A stretch of 5,732 nt of DNA from a bacterium (GTDB taxonomy: Bacteria; Verrucomicrobiota; Kiritimatiellia; UBA8416; CAMZLY01): NCBI GenBank assembly GCA_030632465.1, contig DAOVUR010000129.1, positions 1 through 5,732 of the forward strand, written 5' to 3'. Below the pieces are notes generated by a model. The model had not been told where the DNA came from. It did not search any database and saw nothing but the letters and a program-made list of their open reading frames with translations. Both the position numbers and the translations under genes were made by a program. Below are positions 1 through 5,732 of this stretch, in pieces. How positions within the stretch are numbered: position 1 is the stretch's first letter; each line of letters starts with the position of its first letter.

Positions 1-140
1 CTACCTGCGAATCATTAAGCTACATGTACGGGGCACGTTTCGTATTGAGGTCATTGAGCGGCCTGTCTGGGCGTAGCCTTTTGCGAAGCCTGAAGCCGAA
101 ATGCCCCAGTCAAGCCCCATTAACCATCAACAATTAACCC
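1..140. other. GC-rich flank downstream of valS, no confident gene
   Basis: No gene here can be supported with confidence. Positions 1-120 are about 54% GC by my count, visibly higher than the neighbouring genes. On the plus strand one frame is open from position 2 to a TAG at 74-76, giving a 24-residue tail (ends IEVIERPVWA) that could be the C-terminus of a gene converging on valS. On the minus strand a 39-codon frame runs from an ATG at 118-120 to a TAG at 1-3, but I see no convincing ribosome binding site and recognise no family. A short direct repeat GAAGCC (85-90 and 92-97) is present. There is no obvious U-tract terminator for valS. A dispersed intergenic repeat is an alternative explanation. 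Confidence 0.4.
118..138 (-). repeat. Three tandem degenerate heptamers after valS stop
   Basis: Read on the minus strand, just after the valS TAG and two G residues, the sequence is three 7-base units: GTTAATT, GTTGATG and GTTAATG. Units differ from one another at one or two positions. The array ends where the GC-rich stretch begins. Short heptamer arrays are known in some bacterial genomes (for example heterocystous cyanobacteria), but their role is unclear. With three units, chance cannot be excluded. A similar array follows the citramalate synthase gene. Confidence 0.5.
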
Positions 141-2816
141 CTACTCACCCAGCGTCTCAATCAGCGTCTCCAGCTTCTGGATCTTTTCAAGAATTTCATT
201 CTTAAGAGCAACTTGACGATCTATAACATGAGATGGTGCCTTACTAACAAAGGCATGATTATTAAGCTTACCATTAACACGTTGTACATCTTGCGAAAGC
301 TTTTCTAACTGACCAGCAAGGCGCTTTGTCTCTGCCTCAATATCAATAAGCCCTTCCAGCGGCATATAGAGTGCACCAAGATTACATAAGCCACTTGGCA
401 TAGCCTTGCCTGGCACTAACTCACTATCAACAACAATCTCTTCTGCACGCAGAAACAGCTTTAAAGAATCTTTATCATCCTTCAAAATTGCTGCCGACTC
501 AGCTGAATTTGGCTTAATTAGATAGTTGATCTTCTGTGCTGGAGAAATTCCATAATCAGCACGAAGATTACGGCCAACACGCACAAGCTCATGCTTCTCA
601 TCAACGTAAACCGTAGAGTCAGAGTCAATCCCCGCAGCCACCATCTCGTCGTCAGCAAGTGGTTCAGGCCAAGCAGCAAGCATAATCAACTGATCGTCCG
701 TGCCATAGCCCATGACATGCCATAGTTCTTCTGTCACAAATGGCATAATAGGATGTAACAACCTTAACGACCGTTCAAGCACATGATGCATCACCTGCAA
801 CACCTGTGCGCGCCTCGTCTCATCGTCACCATAAAATACAACTTTCGAATATTCCACATACCAATCACAAAACTTATGCCACAAAAACTCATACAATACA
901 TGGGCCGCATCATTAAAGCGACGACGCTCCAGATTACTCGCGCACTCAGCAACAGCTACATTCAGTGATGCTAATATATGCTTATCATCTGGACTAAGAT
1001 TCTCAATAACAGTATCAGGCAACGCCAAATCACCATTAACCACTACTTTGCCATCAGCATCCTGCATCTGTATAAAGCGACATGCATTCCAAAGCTTAGT
1101 TGCAAAATTTCTTCCAATCTCAAACTTATCATCCGATAGATAAATATCCTGCCCCGTGGCAGTAATCATCATCAAACTGAAACGTAAAGCATCAGTACTA
1201 AACTTATCAATTATCGTTAATGGATCAATCGAGTTGCCAAGACTTTTACTCATCTTGCGACCTTTATCATCGCGTACTGTTCCATGAATATAGACACGGT
1301 CAAAAGGAATATCATCCACAAACTCAATACCAGCCATAACCATGCGTGCAACCCAGAAGAAAATAATCTCAGAACCAGTCACAAGATCATTCGTAGGATA
1401 ATACTTAGCCAGATCTTCAGTCTGATCCGGCCAACCTAAAGCACTAAAAGGCCATAACCATGAGGAGAACCAAGTATCCAATACATCTTCATCCTGCCGA
1501 ATATCAGTAGACGAACATGAAGGACACTTATCAGGTTGCCCTTTACTAGCCCATTCATTATCGCACTTATCACAGTAAAAAATTGGTATTCTATGCCCCC
1601 ACCAGATCTGACGAGAAATACACCAGTCACGAATTCCTTCCATCCATTTCTGATACACATTACCCCAACGCGGAGGAGTAAATGTAATCTTACCAGAAGT
1701 CACAGCCTCCAAAGCAGGCTCCGCCAATGGCGCCATCTTCACAAACCACTGCGGCGAAAGACGTGGCTCAACAACTGTATCGCAACGATAACAGTGCCCA
1801 ATAGAATTCTTATGATCATCAATCTTCTCGATCATGCCAGCCTCTTCAAGATCAGCAAGAATCTTTTTACGACACTCAAAACGATCCATACCAGCATAAG
1901 GCCCGGCATCTTCATTCATTGTACCATTACCATTCATCACATTAATCGGCGTGAGATCATGCCGATTCCCCATCTCAAAATCATTTGGGTCATGAGCTGG
2001 TGTTATTTTAACAATACCCGTCCCAAACTCAGGATCAACATAATCATCCTTAACAACCACAAGCTCGCGCCCTAAAATAGGTAGAAGAACAGTCTTGTCA
2101 CCCAGATCACTATAGCGTTCATCATCAGGGTTGATAGCAACAGCTACATCTCCTAACAATGTTTCTGGCCTAGTTGTAGCAACTACAATATGATTATCTT
2201 CCCCTTTAACTGCATAGCGAATATAGTACATCTTACCATTAGAATCAACATGCTCACTCTCCTCATCAGACAGAGCCGTATGACAACGAGGACACCAATT
2301 AATAATGTAATTCCCACGGTAGATAAGATCCTTCTCGTAAAGCTTAACAAATACATCAGCCACAGCCTCGCTAAGACCTTCATCCATAGTAAAACGCTCA
2401 CGCTCCCAATCACAGGAAGCACCAAGCTTCTTCAGCTGCCGGATAATCGTTCCACCATACTCTTCACGCCAATCCCAAACTTTTTTAATAAAATCTTCGC
2501 GCCCTAAATCTTCTCTAGTCTTACCCTCTTTCTTTAAGGCTCGTTCCACAACATTCTGTGTTGCAATACCAGCATGATCAGTACCTGGAACCCATACCGT
2601 ATTGAATCCGCGCATACGATGCCACCGCACTAAAATATCCTGAATAGTAATATTAAGAGCATGACCCATATGCAAAATACCCGTTACATTTGGTGGCGGT
2701 ATCATAATACTATAAGATTCACCATCAGCTGTAGCGTCACCACTAAAAGCCTTCCGCTCCAACCAAGTACTATACCACTTATCCTCTACTATTTTCGGAT
2801 CGTAATGTTTTTCCAT
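141..2816 (-). CDS. valS: Valyl-tRNA synthetase (ValRS), complete
   Basis: This cytoplasmic class I synthetase attaches valine to tRNA-Val using ATP and hydrolyses mischarged threonine. The 891 residues fall in the family's usual range. The sequence shows the PPPNVTG segment followed by the HIGH signature as HMGH (49-52) and GTDHAG (78-83). The CP1 editing domain has TTRPET (214-219) and PAHDPNDF (273-280). KMSKS is intact (521-525). Cysteine pairs at 175/178 and 342/345, and at 415/418 and 431/434, look like two zinc knuckles. DVLDTWFSSWLWPFS (444-458) is typical of ValRS. An alpha-helical anticodon-binding domain occupies about 610-760, and a charged C-terminal coiled coil about 820-891, the arm that contacts tRNA-Val. 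The start is fixed by an AGAAGG eight bases upstream and by the usual MEKHYDP-type N-terminus. No T-box leader is visible. It lies 128 bases downstream of citramalate synthase, so cotranscription is possible but unproven. Confidence 0.98.
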   Translation of the reverse strand: MEKHYDPKIVEDKWYSTWLERKAFSGDATADGESYSIMIPPPNVTGILHMGHALNITIQDILVRWHRMRGFNTVWVPGTDHAGIATQNVVERALKKEGKTREDLGREDFIKKVWDWREEYGGTIIRQLKKLGASCDWERERFTMDEGLSEAVADVFVKLYEKDLIYRGNYIINWCPRCHTALSDEESEHVDSNGKMYYIRYAVKGEDNHIVVATTRPETLLGDVAVAINPDDERYSDLGDKTVLLPILGRELVVVKDDYVDPEFGTGIVKITPAHDPNDFEMGNRHDLTPINVMNGNGTMNEDAGPYAGMDRFECRKKILADLEEAGMIEKIDDHKNSIGHCYRCDTVVEPRLSPQWFVKMAPLAEPALEAVTSGKITFTPPRWGNVYQKWMEGIRDWCISRQIWWGHRIPIFYCDKCDNEWASKGQPDKCPSCSSTDIRQDEDVLDTWFSSWLWPFSALGWPDQTEDLAKYYPTNDLVTGSEIIFFWVARMVMAGIEFVDDIPFDRVYIHGTVRDDKGRKMSKSLGNSIDPLTIIDKFSTDALRFSLMMITATGQDIYLSDDKFEIGRNFATKLWNACRFIQMQDADGKVVVNGDLALPDTVIENLSPDDKHILASLNVAVAECASNLERRRFNDAAHVLYEFLWHKFCDWYVEYSKVVFYGDDETRRAQVLQVMHHVLERSLRLLHPIMPFVTEELWHVMGYGTDDQLIMLAAWPEPLADDEMVAAGIDSDSTVYVDEKHELVRVGRNLRADYGISPAQKINYLIKPNSAESAAILKDDKDSLKLFLRAEEIVVDSELVPGKAMPSGLCNLGALYMPLEGLIDIEAETKRLAGQLEKLSQDVQRVNGKLNNHAFVSKAPSHVIDRQVALKNEILEKIQKLETLIETLGE

Positions 2817-2824
2817 AAATTAAA

Positions 2825-2830
2825 CCTTCT
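2825..2830 (-). promoter_or_regulatory. Ribosome binding site of valS
   Basis: On the minus strand AGAAGG lies eight bases before the ATG at 2814-2816. It matches the Shine-Dalgarno consensus at five of six positions at normal spacing and supports the chosen valS start. Confidence 0.75.
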
Positions 2831-2882
2831 GTAGCTATCTCACCTGTATCTATATATTTACTACTTAAAACGCCGTAGGCAC

Positions 2883-2928
2883 AATAACCTGCCCGCATTG
2901 CTTCGCAAAGCGATGCAGGCGGGTTATT
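2883..2928. repeat. 46-base imperfect palindrome (hairpin) between cimA and valS
   Basis: The arms 2883-2903 and 2908-2928 pair over 21 positions around a four-base loop (CGCA, 2904-2907), with 18 Watson-Crick pairs. As minus-strand RNA, the direction of the genes, it has one additional G-U pair and two A-C mismatches. As plus-strand RNA it has two G-U pairs and one mismatch. It lies 16 bases beyond the citramalate synthase stop. No U-run follows on the minus strand, so it is not a canonical intrinsic terminator for the upstream operon. It could be a Rho-independent variant, an mRNA-stabilising 3' structure, or a REP-like dispersed palindrome. The core contains TTTGCGAAGC (minus strand), also found at 80-89 on the plus strand. 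Confidence 0.7.
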
Positions 2929-2947
2929 CATTGTTCATTATTCACTA
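2927..2947 (-). repeat. Three tandem degenerate heptamers at cimA stop
   Basis: On the minus strand the units are TAGTGAA, TAATGAA and CAATGAA. The first unit begins with the citramalate synthase stop codon, and the last runs into the outer stem of the hairpin. Besides the in-frame TAG, the array supplies a stop in both other frames (TAA and TGA), so it would end translation in every frame. Its position relative to the gene end resembles the heptamer array after valS, although the unit sequence differs. Confidence 0.5.
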
Positions 2948-4525
2948 TTTTTTTTGTTCATCTCTAAACAGTTTATACTCCACACTATCAACAAGTGCTT
3001 CCCAAGATGCTTCAATCAAGTTATCAGAAACACCAACAGTACCCCACACCTCTTGACCATCACCAGACTCAATCAGAACCTGAGTTATAGCCGCTGTAGC
3101 CTCTTGTGGATCAAGAATACGGACCCTAAAGTCTCTAAGAGCCACATCAGCTATACTAGGGTAAAATCTTGTGAGAGCTTTACGTAAAGCATGATTCAAC
3201 GCGTCAACAGGACCATCACCCTCAGCAACAGTATGTTCAACATCATCGCCAACACGAACCTTAATCGCAGCCTGCGTGACACATGACTCATCTTTATTAC
3301 GCTTATCAATAATAACCCTGAACCCTTCAAGATCGAAAAATGATTTATGCTTCTTAAGCACCTTCTGAATAAGAATCTTAAAAGAGGCATCAGCAGACTC
3401 AAATGAGTATCCCTTTGCTTCCATCTCTTTTAGTGATGCCAATATCTCTTTAGCACCCTCTTCACTCTCTTTACGACCAATACCTAGCTCAACGGCTTTC
3501 AGAAGCACATTACTACCGCCAGACAATTCAGAAACAAGAATATGACGTTCATTTCCAACCAAATCAGGCGGAATATGCTCAAAAGTATGCGAGTTCTTCT
3601 TAACCGCATTAACATGTGCCCCACCCTTATGAGCAAATGCACTCTTTCCAACATAGGGCAGCTTAGAATCATGCCGGAAGTTCACCAAATCATCAACATG
3701 CAACGAGACATCACGCATCTCCTTCAACTTACCTTTAGGTAGGCATGATTTTCCCAACTTAAGTTCTAATGTTGGAATCAATGTGCAGAGACTAGAATTA
3801 CCACAACGCTCGCCATAACCATTAATTGTACCCTGCACATGAGTAGCACCAGCACGAATAGATTCCACAGCATTAGCAACCGCCATGCCGCTATCATTGT
3901 GCGTATGAATCCCTATAACTCCACCCACTGCACTTATAACTGACTCTGTTATCTCATATATTTCGTGCGGCATAGTACCGCCATTTGTATCACACAATAC
4001 GCAAGCGTCCGCTCCCGCAGAAACCGCCGACTCCAAAGCCTTTATCGCAAACTCAGGATCATCTTTATATCCATCAAAGAAATGTTCAGCATCAAAAAAA
4101 ACTTCACGCCCATTATCCTTAAGATAAGCAACCGTATCATATATCATTGCCATATTCTCTTCAACTGATGTGCGCAAAACCTCTTCAACGTGCATCTTCC
4201 ATGTTTTACCAAAAATAGTAACCGTAGGTGTGCCAGCTTTTATAAGACTCGTCGAAAACATATCATCCTGCACCCTTTTATTAGCACGTCTAGTGCTACC
4301 AAAAGCAGCAACCTTAGAATGCTTAAGTTCCATCTTCTTAACAGCCGCAAAAAAGTCCATATCTTTCTGATTCGATCCAGCAAATCCACCTTCAATATAA
4401 TCGATACCAAATTCATCAAGACGCTTAACAAAATTTAACTTACCAGCCGCAGAAAACGATATTCCCTCACCCTGCGCACCATCACGTAATGTTGTGTCGT
4501 ATACCCATACTTTATCTTTGTTCAT
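2945..4525 (-). CDS. cimA: (R)-citramalate synthase, complete
   Basis: This enzyme condenses pyruvate with acetyl-CoA to (R)-citramalate, the first step of the threonine-independent route to 2-oxobutyrate and isoleucine. The 526 residues match the long bacterial CimA type. The N-terminal TIM barrel of the DRE-TIM metallolyase (2-isopropylmalate/homocitrate synthase) superfamily shows DTTLRDGAQGEG (10-21) with the catalytic Arg14 and metal ligand Asp15. It also has FDAEHFFDGYKDDPEFA (144-160), characteristic of CimA rather than LeuA, the metal-binding HTHND (207-211), and GYGERCGN (236-243). A C-terminal LeuA-type allosteric/dimerisation domain spans about 395-520, suggesting feedback control, probably by isoleucine (inference). 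The ATG at 4523-4525 is preferred because homology starts at MNKDKVWVYDTT and an SD-like AGAGAG precedes it. An ATG at 4607-4609 would add 28 unrelated residues and overlap the kinase by 98 bases. It overlaps the aspartate kinase gene by 14 bases. Homocitrate or isopropylmalate synthase is much less likely. Confidence 0.93.
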   Translation of the reverse strand: MNKDKVWVYDTTLRDGAQGEGISFSAAGKLNFVKRLDEFGIDYIEGGFAGSNQKDMDFFAAVKKMELKHSKVAAFGSTRRANKRVQDDMFSTSLIKAGTPTVTIFGKTWKMHVEEVLRTSVEENMAMIYDTVAYLKDNGREVFFDAEHFFDGYKDDPEFAIKALESAVSAGADACVLCDTNGGTMPHEIYEITESVISAVGGVIGIHTHNDSGMAVANAVESIRAGATHVQGTINGYGERCGNSSLCTLIPTLELKLGKSCLPKGKLKEMRDVSLHVDDLVNFRHDSKLPYVGKSAFAHKGGAHVNAVKKNSHTFEHIPPDLVGNERHILVSELSGGSNVLLKAVELGIGRKESEEGAKEILASLKEMEAKGYSFESADASFKILIQKVLKKHKSFFDLEGFRVIIDKRNKDESCVTQAAIKVRVGDDVEHTVAEGDGPVDALNHALRKALTRFYPSIADVALRDFRVRILDPQEATAAITQVLIESGDGQEVWGTVGVSDNLIEASWEALVDSVEYKLFRDEQKK

Positions 4526-5732
4526 AACATTTCTCTCTTTTAAAAAACGCATCATACATTGCACGAATAGCACGTTCTCTATCAGCTTCTTTAACACCAA
4601 ACATAACACTAATCTCGGATGACCCCTGATTGATCATCTCAATATTAACGCCTTTATCAGCCAGTGCGCCGACAGCTTTTGCAACCAAGCCAACAGAATA
4701 ACGCATACCTTCACCAACAATCATAACCAGAGCCAACCCATGCTCAATCTCAATATCATCCACATCGAGCTCACTCTGTATGCGCTTAACAATATGTGCC
4801 TCACGTTCAGCACTAAGATTTTCCGCTTTGACAATAACGGACATATCATCAATACCAGAAGGAGTATGCTCATAAGAAACTCCCTCTTCTTCAAATATCT
4901 GCAATAACCGGCGTCCAAATCCTATCTCTCGATTCAAAAGATATTTACGCACATAAATTGTAGAAAAACCACCACTACTCGCAATGCCAACCACACGCCC
5001 TGACTTATATTCCCGCTCCGGCAATACCAATGTACCAGGAGCCTCAGGATTATTTGTGTTTCGAATACATATATGAATACCTGCATCTACAGCCGGCTGG
5101 ATAGCCTCATCATGTAGCACACCAAAACCAGCGTAAGAGAGCTCGCGCATTTCACGGAAAGTCAACTCTTTGACTGGTGCAGGATCATCTACAATCCCTG
5201 GGTCTGCACATAAAACAGAATCTACATCAGTAAAATTTTCATACAGTTCAGCATTCACCGCTGCCGACAAAACAGCTCCAGTAATATCAGAGCCGCCGCG
5301 CGGGAACGTAACAATATCACCATCTTTCGTATATCCAAAAAATCCCGGAAATACCGTAACGTCTTTACGGTCACTTATCGCAGCTAACTTCTTATATGAC
5401 TCTGGTAATATCTGCGCATTCCCGTGCTCTTCACTTAAAAGCAAACCGCCGTCACCAGGATTAAGATACGTTGCCGGCACACCGCGGCTAGTCAAGGCAG
5501 CTGCTACTAGACGTGCAGAATTAGCCTCACCTGCAGCCTTCATACCACACATAAAACGCTCCGGATGACTAATATCAGCGGCTAGGCAAGCCTTAAGGTT
5601 ATCAGTGATGTCAACGACAACAGCAGCAGCTACATCAAGATCACTTGCCATACAGGCAAAACGATCAACAATCAAAGCAAGCGCTTCATCAGTAGCTTCG
5701 CCACGCAACTTTTTATTAGCACAATTAATCAA
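4512..5732 (-). CDS. lysC: Aspartate kinase, 5' end beyond window (partial)
   Basis: This enzyme phosphorylates L-aspartate with ATP, the committed step to lysine (and diaminopimelate), threonine and methionine. The 406 visible residues resemble B. subtilis YclM (aspartokinase III, about 454 residues) along their length. About 50 N-terminal residues, including the KFGG(T/S)S nucleotide-binding motif, lie off the right edge, and the TTG at 5730-5732 is not a real start. Visible kinase-domain features are the KAAGEANSARL segment (65-75), PGFFGYTKDGDIVTF (129-143), RGGSDITG (145-152), NFTDVDSV (166-173) and the REMRELSYAGFGVLHDEA helix (193-210). Two ACT domains follow, about 247-302 and 333-397, the second with VNIEMINQGSSEISVMFGV (362-380), the usual effector-binding and dimer segment. 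Feedback by lysine and/or threonine is expected from the family. No homoserine dehydrogenase is fused. The stop lies 11 bases past the start codon of cimA. The symbol lysC is generic; thrD/yclM would be the closest paralogue name. Confidence 0.95.
   Translation of the reverse strand: MINCANKKLRGEATDEALALIVDRFACMASDLDVAAAVVVDITDNLKACLAADISHPERFMCGMKAAGEANSARLVAAALTSRGVPATYLNPGDGGLLLSEEHGNAQILPESYKKLAAISDRKDVTVFPGFFGYTKDGDIVTFPRGGSDITGAVLSAAVNAELYENFTDVDSVLCADPGIVDDPAPVKELTFREMRELSYAGFGVLHDEAIQPAVDAGIHICIRNTNNPEAPGTLVLPEREYKSGRVVGIASSGGFSTIYVRKYLLNREIGFGRRLLQIFEEEGVSYEHTPSGIDDMSVIVKAENLSAEREAHIVKRIQSELDVDDIEIEHGLALVMIVGEGMRYSVGLVAKAVGALADKGVNIEMINQGSSEISVMFGVKEADRERAIRAMYDAFFKREKCYEQR
4533..4538 (-). 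promoter_or_regulatory. Probable ribosome binding site of cimA inside aspartate kinase gene
   Basis: On the minus strand AGAGAG, within a purine-rich AAAAGAGAGAAA run, sits seven bases before the ATG at 4523-4525. It is a modest Shine-Dalgarno match, but it lies in the last codons of the aspartate kinase gene at suitable spacing. It decides in favour of the inner cimA start and suggests that ribosomes finishing aspartate kinase can restart on cimA. Confidence 0.55.

Noticed and set aside
1..120. 39-codon minus-strand small gene (ATG at 118-120 to TAG at 1-3)
   Set aside because: It has no good ribosome binding site, its start codon lies inside the heptamer array, and it has no recognisable family. 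It overlaps an equally plausible plus-strand frame.
1536..2075. 179-codon open frame on the plus strand inside valS
   Set aside because: It lies wholly antisense to the strongly conserved CP1 and catalytic region of valS, has a low-complexity Thr/Ile/His-rich composition, and shows no recognisable domain.
2849..2877. sigma-70 promoter for valS with TATAGA (2849-2854, minus strand) as -10
   Set aside because: The hexamer 17 bases upstream (TACGGC) does not resemble TTGACA, and the area is AT-rich enough to give TATA-like words by chance. A promoter here remains possible but is not supported.
2817..2944. T-box riboswitch leader for valS
   Set aside because: The spacer is only 128 bases. I find no T-box TGGNACCGCG-like sequence and no terminator/antiterminator pair with a U-run before valS.
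4526..4609. Upstream ATG extending citramalate synthase by 28 residues
   Set aside because: The extension overlaps the second ACT domain end of aspartate kinase by about 98 bases and has no homology to CimA N-termini. The inner ATG has an SD-like sequence and the expected start.
5170..5568. 132-codon open frame on the plus strand opposite aspartate kinase
   Set aside because: It is antisense to the conserved kinase domain, is Ser/Pro/Ala-rich from the codon bias of the other strand, and has no recognisable domain.

Overview
The window reads as an ordinary bacterial chromosomal segment of moderate to low GC content. It carries three genes, all on the minus strand, in the transcriptional order aspartate kinase (5' end beyond the right edge), (R)-citramalate synthase, valyl-tRNA synthetase. 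The organism cannot be named from this alone. The aspartate kinase is of the monofunctional, two-ACT-domain type that I recognise from Bacillus subtilis YclM (aspartokinase III). The second enzyme looks like the long bacterial citramalate synthase seen in Geobacter and in many anaerobes and uncultured lineages. A free-living or syntrophic, amino-acid-prototrophic bacterium from an uncultured anaerobic group (for example a PVC or Omnitrophota-like lineage) would fit, but that is a guess.

Layout: 1-140 is a relatively GC-rich stretch downstream of valS with no convincing gene. At most it holds the last codons of a convergent plus-strand gene. 141-2816 is a complete valS. 2817-2944 is a 128-base spacer with a clear Shine-Dalgarno sequence for valS and a large imperfect hairpin (2883-2928). 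2945-4525 is a complete citramalate synthase gene. 4512-5732 is the aspartate kinase, lacking roughly its first 50 residues. Its stop codon lies inside the start region of the citramalate synthase gene (14-base overlap), so those two genes almost certainly share one transcript and are probably translationally coupled.

Together the genes concern aspartate-family and branched-chain amino acids. Aspartate kinase opens the lysine/threonine/methionine route. Citramalate synthase makes isoleucine precursors from pyruvate and acetyl-CoA, bypassing threonine. ValRS charges tRNA with valine and must reject threonine and other near-isosteric amino acids. The most unusual non-coding signal is that each of the two complete genes is followed, at or within two bases of its stop codon, by three tandem copies of a degenerate AT-rich 7-mer. 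Beyond the 7-mers lies GC-rich DNA that shares the 10-mer TTTGCGAAGC. This suggests a dispersed intergenic repeat family. I see no mobile element, CRISPR array, RNA gene or evident new enzymatic system.
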